The notes beneath the pieces were generated by a model. The model saw only the letters and a list, made by a program, of their open reading frames with translations. It was not told where the DNA came from and ran no database searches. Shown here piece after piece: positions 38,511-47,192 of a stretch of 64,000 bases of DNA; position 1 is the stretch's first letter; each line of letters opens with the position of its first letter. The DNA lies in contig NZ_CP128187.1 in the NCBI RefSeq assembly GCF_035207705.1, positions 1,922,001-1,986,000 on the forward strand, written 5' to 3'. The DNA comes from Maribacter sp. BPC-D8. Its GTDB lineage: Bacteria > Bacteroidota > Bacteroidia > Flavobacteriales > Flavobacteriaceae. The translations under genes and the position numbers were made by a program.

Positions 38511-40439
38511 ATGAAAACAACCGTTAAAAATTCTAAAATCGACATCTCACACAAGCCTATAGGTCAGTTTGAAGAAACACGATTCGAAAAAATACATAAT
38601 GTCATTTTCGAAGACTCCAATGAAGCTTCGATAGTAGTAGCTCATGAAATTGCTGCTTTAATAAAAAAGAGACAAGGGCAAAAGAGAAATTGTGTTTTAG
38701 GTTTAGCAACTGGTTCTTCACCAATACGGGTTTATGAAGAATTGGTTCGTATGCATAAAGAAGAAGGTTTAAGCTTTAAAAATGTTATCACCTTTAACTT
38801 AGATGAATACTTACCGATGGAGCCGAATAACATACAGAGTTATTTCTATTTCATGCATGAGCATCTTTTTAATCATGTAGATATACCTGAAAAGAATATT
38901 CATATTCCTGACGGTACCGTAAGTAATGAAGAAACTACAGCATATTGCTTAAGCTATGACCGCAAAATTAAAGAACATGGCGGTTTAGACTTTCAATTAT
39001 TAGGTATTGGTAGAACAGGGCATGTTGGCTTCAATGAGCCAGGATCACATTTTAATTCTGGAACACGGGTAATTACTTTAGATCATATAACTCGCGTAGA
39101 TGCAGCACCTTCTTTTTTAGGAATAGCCAATGTACCTAGAAAAGCAATTACCATGGGGATTGCCACGGTAAGAAAAGCCAAGAGAATTGTTTTATTGGGC
39201 TGGGGTGAAAACAAAGCGGGTATTATAAAAAAGACCATTGAAGGTGATATTTCATCGCATGTACCAGCAACCTACTTACAAGAACATGACAATTGTACTT
39301 TTGTTTTAGATACTGGTGCAGGTAGCCAATTAACTAGAAATAAAACACCTTGGTTAGTAGATTCTTGCGAATGGAACGAGGAGTTAAAAGCAAAAGCCAT
39401 GGTTTGGCTTTGTGAAACTACAGGTAAAACTATTTTAAGTTTAACCGATAAAGATTATAATGATAACGGTATGGCTGATCTTTTAGCCTTAGATGATTCT
39501 TATGATCTTAATATTGAAATGTTCAATAAATTACAACATACCATTACCGGTTGGCCAGGCGGAAAACCTAATGCTGATGACACCCACAGACCAGAACGTG
39601 CTACACCGGCTAAAAAGCGAGTTATCATATTTAGTCCGCACCCAGATGATGATGTTATTTCTATGGGCGGCACTTTTGACAGGTTAGTTGAACAAGGGCA
39701 TGATGTACATATTGTATATCAAACTTCAGGTAACATTGCAGTTTCAGATACCGATGCTAGAAAATATGCTGAAATAGCTATGCAGATTAATCCGTCTGAT
39801 GAGGCTAAAAATATTATTAAGTCTATAGCAGATAAAAACGAAACTCGAATTGATGCTCCAGAAGTTAGAAATTTAAAGGGAAAAATAAGAAGAGGAGAAT
39901 CTTATGCCGCAACCAGGTATATGGGACTTGATGATAAAAACGTACATTTTTTAGATCTTCCGTTTTATGAAACAGGTACTATAAAAAAGAAAAACTTATC
40001 TGAAGAAGATATTAAGATTGTTGTTGATATTATCAAACAGATAAAACCTCATCAAATTTATGCCGCTGGCGATTTAGCCGATCCGCATGGTACACATAAG
40101 GTGTGTTTAGATGCAGTATTTGCAGCGTGCGAAGAATTGAAATCAGAATCATTTATGAAAGATTGCTGGGTTTGGTTGTACAGAGGCGCTTGGCATGAGT
40201 GGGATATTAATGAAATTGAAATGGCAGTACCAATGAGTCCGGGGCAAGTATTGAAAAAGCGATATGCTATTTTCTGCCACCAGTCTCAAAAAGACGGCGT
40301 AATGTTTCAAGGTGACGACTCTAGAGAATTCTGGATGCGCGCAGAAGAAAGAAACCGCGATACCGCTAATAAATACAAAGCAATGGGCTTATCATCATAC
40401 GCAGCAATGGAAGCCTTTGTAAGACATAAATTCAACTAA
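38511..40439 (+). CDS. nagB: Glucosamine-6-phosphate deaminase fused to a PIG-L/LmbE deacetylase-like domain
   Basis: Converts glucosamine-6-phosphate to fructose-6-phosphate and ammonia. At 642 residues it is more than twice the usual NagB (about 266). Residues about 30-290 are the NagB domain: LGLATGSSPIRVYEEL, FNLDEYLP with Asp98, GIGRTGHVGFNEPGS. A linker (about 290-370) leads to a PIG-L/LmbE-like domain starting VIIFSPHPDDDVISMGGTFDRL, with the metal/catalytic motif His377-Pro-Asp379-Asp380 and a second cluster ADPHGTHKVC near 525. Known PIG-L enzymes (MshB, BshB, GlcNAc-PI deacetylase) remove acetyl from GlcNAc groups, so this domain could act on GlcNAc-6-phosphate; that is inference. 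Two-domain NagBs occur in other Bacteroidota. The gene is divergent from the regulator-murQ operon. Confidence 0.93.
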   Translation: MKTTVKNSKIDISHKPIGQFEETRFEKIHNVIFEDSNEASIVVAHEIAALIKKRQGQKRNCVLGLATGSSPIRVYEELVRMHKEEGLSFKNVITFNLDEYLPMEPNNIQSYFYFMHEHLFNHVDIPEKNIHIPDGTVSNEETTAYCLSYDRKIKEHGGLDFQLLGIGRTGHVGFNEPGSHFNSGTRVITLDHITRVDAAPSFLGIANVPRKAITMGIATVRKAKRIVLLGWGENKAGIIKKTIEGDISSHVPATYLQEHDNCTFVLDTGAGSQLTRNKTPWLVDSCEWNEELKAKAMVWLCETTGKTILSLTDKDYNDNGMADLLALDDSYDLNIEMFNKLQHTITGWPGGKPNADDTHRPERATPAKKRVIIFSPHPDDDVISMGGTFDRLVEQGHDVHIVYQTSGNIAVSDTDARKYAEIAMQINPSDEAKNIIKSIADKNETRIDAPEVRNLKGKIRRGESYAATRYMGLDDKNVHFLDLPFYETGTIKKKNLSEEDIKIVVDIIKQIKPHQIYAAGDLADPHGTHKVCLDAVFAACEELKSESFMKDCWVWLYRGAWHEWDINEIEMAVPMSPGQVLKKRYAIFCHQSQKDGVMFQGDDSREFWMRAEERNRDTANKYKAMGLSSYAAMEAFVRHKFN

Positions 40440-40454
40440 CAACTAAATTGAATT

Positions 40455-40491
40455 AAAAGGCCTATTTTTAGTTTTAAAATGGGCCTTTTTT
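40455..40491 (+). terminator. Hairpin with T run between nagB and the DigH-like gene
   Basis: A stem of about 14 bp (AAAAGGCC plus TATTTT paired with AAAATG plus GGCCTTTT, one G-T pair, loop 469-475 of the line 40469-40475) followed by T. It ends only 6 bases before the next ATG (40498), leaving no room for a separate promoter after it. Confidence 0.8.
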
Positions 40492-40497
40492 ACATTT

Positions 40498-42033
40498 ATG
40501 ACAAAACAACTAACACTACTCACCCTTCTACTTTTACTTCTTAATTCTTGCGGAGTTTTTCAATCGTATGAAAAACACCCAAAGAGAGAATTTAGAGGCG
40601 TATGGATTGCTACAGTGGTCAATATCGATTGGCCAAAAAATGGTAATGACACTTCTAAGAAACAAAAAGCAGATTACCTTAAAATTCTAGACTTTTACGA
40701 AAAAGAAAACTACAATGCTGTAATCGTACAAGTTCGTGCTGCAGGTGATGCTTTTTACGAATCTGAATATGCACCATACTCCCGATTTTTAACGGGCGAA
40801 GAAGGTACGGCACCAAAATGGAATACAGATGTTCTTGAATGGATGATTAATGAAGCGCACCAACGTGGCATGGAGTTTCACGCATGGTTGAATCCGTATA
40901 GAGCAACTTTCGATGAAAATTTCGAAGTCCTTTCTGAAACCCATGACTACTGCACTCACCCAGAGTGGATCGTGCATTATGGTAAAAAGAACTACTACAA
41001 CCCTGGGCTACCTGAAGTACGCAAGCATTTTTCTAATATCATTGCAGAATTGGTTGCTAGCTATGATGTAGATGCCATTCATTTCGATGATTATTTTTAC
41101 CCGTACACCATTAAAGATGCTGTTTTTAATGACTCTTTAGCATTTGAAACTTACGCTCAAAATGACCAAACTATTGATGACTGGCGACGTAGCAATATAG
41201 ATTCTCTTGTAAGCCAATCTCACAAAACTATAAAATCGATTAAGCCATGGGTACAGTTCGGTATTAGTCCGTTCGGGGTTTGGAAAAACAATTCGACCGA
41301 CCCAAAAGGTTCAGATACTAAAGCAGGGCAAACTACCTATGAAGATTTATACGCAGACCCGCTACTTTGGATGGAAAAAGGGTGGATCGATTACCTAGCT
41401 CCGCAAGTATATTGGAGTATGGATCTACCTGTAGCGTCTCACACAAAAATTGTAGACTGGTGGTCTAAAAATAATTATGGCACCAATCTTTATATAGGTA
41501 ATGGTCCATATAAAATTAGAAACAACAGCGATAAAGCCTGGGACGATATTAAAGAGATCCCCAACCAATTAGAACTTGCACGAGAGACTCCGGAAATTCA
41601 GGGTAATATCATGTTCAGTGCTAAATCTCTAATGAGTGACAATGATGACGTTGTTGAATATATTCACAAGAAATATTATAAGTTACCCGCTTTGAATCCT
41701 ATTTTTTCACTGGCAAAAAATCATATTTCAATGACACCTAAACTTTTAGATGTTTCTTTTGTTGATGATGAGGTTATTCTAGAATACGACGATTTAAGAG
41801 GCTTGCGTTATGCTCTTCTATATAAGGCTGGCAGAAAAGTAAAAGAGGAATATTCTATTAAAAAATTGCTCTCAAAAAATTTAGTAGTACCGAATTCTAA
41901 TACCATTCGCATATCAAAATCAGATTACCGTAAATCATTTTACAGTGTCAGCTTTATTGATTTTTATGGCGCAGAAACGAAACCAACAGTCATCAACCTA
42001 AAGAACAGTCCTAAAAATGATTCAAAAAGATAA
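40498..42033 (+). CDS. GHL10-family glycosidase lipoprotein, DigH-like (peptidoglycan glycan hydrolase)
   Basis: A 511-residue lipoprotein (lipobox LLNSC, Cys18) of the glycosyl-hydrolase-like 10 family (formerly DUF187). It begins with the family signature FRGVWIATVVNIDWP (about 33-48), continues with NAVIVQVRAAGDAFYESEYAPYS, GMEFHAWLNPYRA, AIHFDDYFYPY and IDYLAPQVYWS, the strands of a TIM barrel with acidic residues at strand ends. E. coli DigH (YddW) of this family cleaves denuded peptidoglycan glycan strands, so here it would generate fragments from the cell wall outside the cytoplasm. The C-terminal 100 residues look like a beta-sandwich extension. The last 17 bases overlap the AmpG-like gene, and a hairpin lies directly before the ATG. 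Confidence 0.85.
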   Translation: MTKQLTLLTLLLLLLNSCGVFQSYEKHPKREFRGVWIATVVNIDWPKNGNDTSKKQKADYLKILDFYEKENYNAVIVQVRAAGDAFYESEYAPYSRFLTGEEGTAPKWNTDVLEWMINEAHQRGMEFHAWLNPYRATFDENFEVLSETHDYCTHPEWIVHYGKKNYYNPGLPEVRKHFSNIIAELVASYDVDAIHFDDYFYPYTIKDAVFNDSLAFETYAQNDQTIDDWRRSNIDSLVSQSHKTIKSIKPWVQFGISPFGVWKNNSTDPKGSDTKAGQTTYEDLYADPLLWMEKGWIDYLAPQVYWSMDLPVASHTKIVDWWSKNNYGTNLYIGNGPYKIRNNSDKAWDDIKEIPNQLELARETPEIQGNIMFSAKSLMSDNDDVVEYIHKKYYKLPALNPIFSLAKNHISMTPKLLDVSFVDDEVILEYDDLRGLRYALLYKAGRKVKEEYSIKKLLSKNLVVPNSNTIRISKSDYRKSFYSVSFIDFYGAETKPTVINLKNSPKNDSKR

Positions 42034-43291
42034 AGGTGCCTGGGCATGGGTTCCAGTTTTATATTTTACACAAGGGCTGCCGTATGTTTTGGTAGTTACC
42101 GTTTCGGTAATTATGTACAAAAAATTAGGCGTCAGCAATGAAGACATTGGACTGTATACCAGTTTATTATATCTACCATGGGTTTTGAAACCATTATGGA
42201 GTCCGTTTGTAGATCTTAAAAGCACCAAGCGTAAATGGTTTTTAGCCATGCAACTGTTAATTGCAATTTCATTATTGGGCGTTGGTTTAACCTTACCGAC
42301 CAATATGTTTTTCATATCATCATTAGCCTGTTTTTGGATGGCTGCTTTTGCATCGGCAACTAACGACATTGCCTCAGATGGGTATTATATGTTGGGCTTG
42401 ACCGAAAAGAAACAATCTTTCTTCGTGGGAATGCGAAGTACTTTTTATAGGTTAGCGATGGTAACCGGTGAAGGATTAATTGTTGTCTTAGCAGGATTTT
42501 TAGAAAACAAATATGGTGACAACACCAAAGCCTGGAGCGTAACTATGTCGGCAGCAGCATTTTTAATGTTGATTATGACCGTTGCTAACTTTTTTGTTAC
42601 TCCGAAATATGAAGCTGAAAATACAGAGGACAAAGAAAAACCTGCTGGGTTCTTAGAAGTATTTACTACTTTTTTCCAAAAACCAGGTATTGGTATTGCG
42701 CTGGCATTTATACTTACCTATCGATTAGGAGAATCGCAATTGGTAAAAATGACATCACCGTTTTTATTGGACTCTCCCGATAAAGGCGGATTAGGATATT
42801 CAACAGAACAACTAGGAACCATTTTCGGTACAGCAGGAGTTATTTTTCTTTCTATAGGCGGAATTTTAGGAGGAGTTTTAATTTCTAGGGACGGTCTAAA
42901 AAAATGGATGCTACCTATGGTACTTTCGCTAAACCTACCTAATATCTTATATGCAATATTAGCAATCACAAATACCACTAATATTTATGCAGTAACGGCA
43001 ACCGTGATTTTTGAGAAATTCGGTTACGGCTTCGGTTTCGCAGCCTTTTTAATGTACCTCATTTATATTGCCGACGGCAAGTCTAAAACATCGCATTACG
43101 CCATTGCCACAGGATTTATGGCACTGGGCATGATGTTACCAGGTATGGCCAGTGGCTATATTCAACAATGGTTAGGTTACGACGGGTTTTTCGTTTGGGT
43201 AGTTATTGCTGCCTTACCTACGGTATTCTTACTAAAATTCATTTCTTATCCGGCAGATTTCGGTAAAAAAACAACATCTCCCAATGAATAA
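42017..43291 (+). CDS. AmpG-like muropeptide MFS permease
   Basis: A 424-residue major facilitator protein with about 12 membrane segments, of the AmpG type. AmpG imports GlcNAc-anhydroMurNAc (peptides) from the periplasm by proton symport. The N-terminus has YFTQGLPYVLVVTVSVIMYKKLGVSNEDIGLYTSLLYLPWVLKPLWSPFVD, the AmpG signature, followed by FASATNDIASDGYYM. It overlaps the DigH-like gene by 17 bases and the NagZ-like gene by 8, the expected neighbours for import and processing of anhydro-disaccharides. E. coli AmpG has two more helices (491 residues); this is the shorter form common in Bacteroidota. Confidence 0.88.
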   Translation: MIQKDKGAWAWVPVLYFTQGLPYVLVVTVSVIMYKKLGVSNEDIGLYTSLLYLPWVLKPLWSPFVDLKSTKRKWFLAMQLLIAISLLGVGLTLPTNMFFISSLACFWMAAFASATNDIASDGYYMLGLTEKKQSFFVGMRSTFYRLAMVTGEGLIVVLAGFLENKYGDNTKAWSVTMSAAAFLMLIMTVANFFVTPKYEAENTEDKEKPAGFLEVFTTFFQKPGIGIALAFILTYRLGESQLVKMTSPFLLDSPDKGGLGYSTEQLGTIFGTAGVIFLSIGGILGGVLISRDGLKKWMLPMVLSLNLPNILYAILAITNTTNIYAVTATVIFEKFGYGFGFAAFLMYLIYIADGKSKTSHYAIATGFMALGMMLPGMASGYIQQWLGYDGFFVWVVIAALPTVFLLKFISYPADFGKKTTSPNE

Positions 43292-44849
43292 CATCATACC
43301 TACAAAAGAAGCTATAGAAAAACTCTCTTTGACCGAGAAAGTCGGACAGCTTTTTATGCCCGCAGCTTTTATAAATGATACAGAAGAAGAAATTCAGCAA
43401 TTAGAAAAACTCATATCTGAGCACCACGTTGGCGGACTCTGCTTCTTTCACTCCAGAGCGAGTGCTGCGACCAATTTTGAAGGCAAGAAAAAAATAGTTG
43501 TCAATGAAAATAGTTTTGACACCTTAAAAAACCTCATTAAGAGATATCAAAAAGCAGCTACTTATCCCCTACTGATTTCTATTGACGCCGAATGGGGATT
43601 AGCAATGCGAATAGAAAATACTCCGCAATACCCATATGCTATAACTCTTGGCTCAAATCCTGATAACGAAGCATTAGTTTTTGAAGTTGGCAAGCAGATT
43701 GCAAAAGATTGTAAAACAGCAGGTATTCATTGGAATCTTTCGCCTGTGGTAGACATCAATACGAACCCGAACAACCCTGTAATTGGCTATCGCTCTTTTG
43801 GCGATGACAAAACCAATGTAGTTACTATGGCAACTGCGTTTGTAAAAGGCACCCAAAGTGAAGGTGTACTTACGAGCATTAAGCATTTTCCTGGTCACGG
43901 AGATACCGCTACAGATTCGCATTTGGGTTTACCCGTTATTGATAAATCAAAAGAAGAACTTATTGAAAATGAGTTGTATCCTTTTCAAAAATTAATTAAT
44001 GAAGGTGTCGATTCAATTATGGCAGGTCACTTATCCGTTCCCGCTTTAACTACTACTCCAGAATTACCTTCAAGCATTAATAAAGACATTATAACTGGTG
44101 TGTTAAGAAATGAAATGGGCTTTGAAGGAGTGGTAATTTCTGATGCGCTGAATATGCATGCCGTGTCAAAACATTACCCTATTAAAGGAGAATTAGAATG
44201 GCTAGCTTTTAACGCTGGTAATGATGTATTATGTTTTGCCGAACATATAGAAGAAGGTATTCAGCATATCTTAAAAAATGCCACTGAAACTCAAATTAAC
44301 AAAAGCATTGAACGCATTTGGCAGCTCAAAGAAAAAGCTATTTTAAAAGAAGATTCAACGCTTAAGCTGACCGACCCAAGTTCTTTAAATAGAAAAATAG
44401 CAGAAAACTCACTGACTTTACATCATGGTACTGCTGCAGAAATCACAGCATTTAAAACAACAAATTTCTGTACGCTAACCATAAAACGATTTGGCGCCGA
44501 CCAAGCGAAGCAAGATATTTTAGATAATATCTTAGAAATGAAAAAAGAAGTTGAACCGGAAACCGAAATCTTACTTCTATTAACTCCGCCACAAATAAAA
44601 CCGACCAACAAATTCGGATTCTTTGATGAAGAAATCCAGTTTATAAACGAATTGATAACCTCTAAAAATGTTGTTCTGTATCACTTCGGTAATCCGTATG
44701 CGTTGAAGTTTTTCAGTACCGAAAAAACAACTGCTACCGTAATAGCTTATCAGAATTTTAAAGAGTTTCAAGATGTAGCAACCGAACATTTTCTAGGTAG
44801 TATTGAAGCAAAAGGAAAATTGCCATTTAATATTGAAAAAAGCATATGA
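43284..44849 (+). CDS. Glycoside hydrolase family 3 beta-N-acetylglucosaminidase, NagZ-like
   Basis: Predicted to cleave GlcNAc from GlcNAc-anhydroMurNAc. The 521-residue protein has no signal peptide, so it acts in the cytoplasm after AmpG import. The GH3 catalytic features of NagZ are present: KHFPGHGDTATDSH (Lys200-His201, with the acid-base loop Asp-His) and VVISDALNMHAV with nucleophile Asp287. The TIM barrel (about 1-340) is followed by a further ~170-residue domain absent from E. coli NagZ (341 residues), as in two-domain GH3 enzymes of other bacteria. The gene overlaps ampG-like by 8 bases and the CPBP gene by 4, so translation is coupled. Confidence 0.9.
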   Translation: MNNIIPTKEAIEKLSLTEKVGQLFMPAAFINDTEEEIQQLEKLISEHHVGGLCFFHSRASAATNFEGKKKIVVNENSFDTLKNLIKRYQKAATYPLLISIDAEWGLAMRIENTPQYPYAITLGSNPDNEALVFEVGKQIAKDCKTAGIHWNLSPVVDINTNPNNPVIGYRSFGDDKTNVVTMATAFVKGTQSEGVLTSIKHFPGHGDTATDSHLGLPVIDKSKEELIENELYPFQKLINEGVDSIMAGHLSVPALTTTPELPSSINKDIITGVLRNEMGFEGVVISDALNMHAVSKHYPIKGELEWLAFNAGNDVLCFAEHIEEGIQHILKNATETQINKSIERIWQLKEKAILKEDSTLKLTDPSSLNRKIAENSLTLHHGTAAEITAFKTTNFCTLTIKRFGADQAKQDILDNILEMKKEVEPETEILLLLTPPQIKPTNKFGFFDEEIQFINELITSKNVVLYHFGNPYALKFFSTEKTTATVIAYQNFKEFQDVATEHFLGSIEAKGKLPFNIEKSI

Positions 44850-45700
44850 ATCATAATGGGTGGTTAAGAGTTTTAGCAATCATAATAACCTATTTTCTAA
44901 TAGTAGGTTTATTTCAAGTTGCGGGTGCTTTACTAGCAGACGTACCGCTGGCCGATATAGACTACCAAGAAACTACCATACAATATGTAATTATGACGGC
45001 CCTTTCTTTCTTAGGCACATTTCTACTCATTTGGCTATTTATGAAATTTGTAGACGACGAAAAGTTTATAGAAGTAGGACTTCAAATAAAAAACAGAAAA
45101 AAGGATATTGCGATAGGCACATTACTCGGGTTAATAATCATGACTATTGCCTATTTTGGTCTAGCAGCTTCAAAAGAGATTGTATTCTCGAAATTCAATT
45201 TTAATTTCCACGAATTGTTTTTAACCACTGTGTTATTCATACTAGTAGCAATTTTAGAAGAAGTGCTGTTTAGAGGGTATATTCAAAAAAACCTAATGCT
45301 CTCTTTTAACAAATATGTTGCATTAATAGTTGCTTCTGCACTTTTCGCCTTAATGCATGGCGCCAACCCTAATATAAGCTTGTTTAGTTTACTAGGGCTT
45401 TTCTTAGCCGGTATGGCTTTGGGTGCTTCTTATATGTATACAAAAAACTTATGGTACCCAATAGCATTCCATTTTAGCTGGAATCTCTTTCAGTCATTAC
45501 TAGGCTTCAATGTTAGTGGGCAAGATATTTATAGTATTATTGAATTTACGGTTCCAGAAAACAATAAAATCAATGGAGGTCAATTCGGCTTTGAAGGCTC
45601 TATTTTTTCTTTATTCACCGAGTTAATTTTAGTGTTTTTAATCATCTATTATTATCAAATAAAAAAGAAACCCCAATTAATCGCAAATGAAAATATATAA
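44846..45700 (+). CDS. CPBP-family intramembrane glutamic protease (CAAX/Abi)
   Basis: A 284-residue membrane protein with about eight helices carrying the CPBP motifs: Glu138-Glu139 in AILEEVLFRGYI with Arg143, His171 in ALMHGANPN, and the third motif AFHFSWNLFQSLLG. Members are intramembrane glutamate proteases (Rce1 and immunity types). The gene overlaps NagZ-like by 4 bases (ATGA) and anmK by 14, so it is tied to the recycling operon. Its job there is unknown; it might process or tune a membrane protein of the pathway, or be an accidental passenger. Confidence 0.85.
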   Translation: MNHNGWLRVLAIIITYFLIVGLFQVAGALLADVPLADIDYQETTIQYVIMTALSFLGTFLLIWLFMKFVDDEKFIEVGLQIKNRKKDIAIGTLLGLIIMTIAYFGLAASKEIVFSKFNFNFHELFLTTVLFILVAILEEVLFRGYIQKNLMLSFNKYVALIVASALFALMHGANPNISLFSLLGLFLAGMALGASYMYTKNLWYPIAFHFSWNLFQSLLGFNVSGQDIYSIIEFTVPENNKINGGQFGFEGSIFSLFTELILVFLIIYYYQIKKKPQLIANENI

Positions 45701-46763
45701 AATTATCGGTCTCATGTCGGGCACATCATTAGATGGTCTTGATTTAGCCTATTGCCACATTTGGGAGAAAAATGGGGTTTGGGAATTTGATATTAAAGAA
45801 ACTAAAAGTGTCAAGTATTCATCAGAGATGTTGAATACCCTTAAAGATGCTATTAGTTTATCCGCAGAAAAACTTATTGAATTACATAACACTTACGGTA
45901 CTTACCTTGGTGAGCAAACCTCAATATTTATTAACGAGAACAAGTTAGAAGTAGATTACATCGCTAGTCACGGTCATACCACCCATCATCGACCAGAAAT
46001 GGGACTTACATTTCAAGTGGGTTCTGGGCAACATTTGGCAAATGTTACAGGCATTAAAGTAATTGCAGATTTCAGAACAAACGATCTGGCACTTGGCGGA
46101 CAAGGAGCTCCGCTAGTACCTATAGGTGACCGCATGTTTTTTAATGAATATGATTATTGTTTAAATCTTGGTGGTATTAGCAATGTGTCTTTTGAAGTAA
46201 AGGATAAGAGAATAGCATATGATATCGGTTTGGCAAATATGATTCTAAACTATATCACCAGAAAAGTTGATTTAGAATATGATGAAGATGGCAAACTAGC
46301 ACGTTCGGGTAAGATTAACACCAACATGTTAGCGCAATTAAACAATCTAAAATACTACCTATTACCGCATCCGAAATCGATTGGCTATGAATGGTTTTTA
46401 GAAGAAGTGGTTCCTATAGTTGAAGATACCGATGATACCATCGAAAATTTACTTCACACAGGTATTCACCATATCTGCGATAAGGTAGCGCAACAAATCA
46501 ATCTAAATTTCAAACATAACAAGCAGCAATTACTGGTTACAGGTGGTGGCGCATTGAATTCATTTTTAATAGAAACTTTGCAGCAAAAATTGGGCGACAC
46601 AACAAAAGTAGTTGTACCAGAAAAAATAATCATAGAATTTAAAGAAGCTTTAGTATTTGCTTTAATGGGCGTATTAAGGGTAGCGCAATTAACAAATGTA
46701 CTCTCATCTGTTACTGGAGCAAAAAAAGATTCCTCAAGCGGAGTATTGTTCATACCCAATTAA
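45687..46763 (+). CDS. anmK: Anhydro-N-acetylmuramic acid kinase AnmK
   Basis: Opens the 1,6-anhydro ring of anhydroMurNAc and phosphorylates it to MurNAc-6-phosphate, the substrate of MurQ. The 358-residue protein begins IYKIIGLMSGTSLDGLDLAY, the ASKHA phosphate loop (residues 7-19), continues with SHGHTTHHRPEMGLTFQVGSGQ, FRTNDLALGGQGAPLVPIGDRMFF, LNLGGISN and VTGGGALNSFL. The size is slightly below E. coli AnmK (369). It is the last gene of the recycling operon and overlaps the CPBP gene by 14 bases. Confidence 0.95.
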   Translation: MKIYKIIGLMSGTSLDGLDLAYCHIWEKNGVWEFDIKETKSVKYSSEMLNTLKDAISLSAEKLIELHNTYGTYLGEQTSIFINENKLEVDYIASHGHTTHHRPEMGLTFQVGSGQHLANVTGIKVIADFRTNDLALGGQGAPLVPIGDRMFFNEYDYCLNLGGISNVSFEVKDKRIAYDIGLANMILNYITRKVDLEYDEDGKLARSGKINTNMLAQLNNLKYYLLPHPKSIGYEWFLEEVVPIVEDTDDTIENLLHTGIHHICDKVAQQINLNFKHNKQQLLVTGGGALNSFLIETLQQKLGDTTKVVVPEKIIIEFKEALVFALMGVLRVAQLTNVLSSVTGAKKDSSSGVLFIPN

Positions 46764-46781
46764 ACTTTTTTACCTAATTTA

Positions 46782-46822
46782 CTCGATAATCGAGATTTAG
46801 ATACCCCTAGCGATTTATCGCT
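46782..46822. promoter_or_regulatory. Pair of short perfect dyads before the acetate operon
   Basis: CTCGAT-A-ATCGAG (46782-46794) and AGCGAT-TT-ATCGCT (46809-46822) are perfect inverted repeats, 27 bases apart start-to-start, in the short gap between anmK and the DUF4212 gene. They are too short and lack T runs for terminators; operator function is possible. Confidence 0.35.
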
Positions 46823-46898
46823 GAAGCATATTAATTTTTACTTGAAGTTTGCCTTGACGAATTCTAAGGATATTCACTTCATAAAAACCGAAATAGAC

Positions 46899-47159
46899 AT
46901 GTCAGAAAAACAAAAGAAAGCAACCGCTTACTGGAAAGAAAATGTTAGATACCTATTCATTTTATTAGCTATTTGGTTCGTTGTATCCTTTGGAGCAGGC
47001 ATTCTATTTAAAGAAGCTTTAGACACTATTAAAATCGGAGGTTTTAAATTAGGCTTTTGGTTTGCACAACAGGGATCAATTTATGTATTTGTAGTTCTGA
47101 TTTTTGTTTATGTAAGACTCATGAACAAGTTGGATAAAAAATACGGCTACAACGAATAA
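46899..47159 (+). CDS. DUF4212 small subunit of a sodium:solute symporter
   Basis: An 86-residue membrane protein with two helices: the DUF4212 core KATAYWKENVRYLFILLAIWFVVSFGAG and GFWFAQQGSIYVFVVLIFVYVRLMNKLDKKYGY. The ATG at 46899 is chosen over 46842 because the family begins at SEKQKKA and the upstream extension is unrelated. Members are encoded immediately before VC_2705-type symporters and are thought to be their small subunit, as here (33 bases before the large subunit). Confidence 0.9.
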   Translation: MSEKQKKATAYWKENVRYLFILLAIWFVVSFGAGILFKEALDTIKIGGFKLGFWFAQQGSIYVFVVLIFVYVRLMNKLDKKYGYNE

Positions 47160-47192
47160 CAGCACAACCATCAACCACCAAAAAACCACATT

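Noticed and set aside
44860..45204. Plus-strand open frame 44860-45204 overlapping the CPBP gene in another frame
   Set aside because: It is rich in unlikely Arg/Cys/Tyr composition and lies within the CPBP gene, whose active-site residues are intact.
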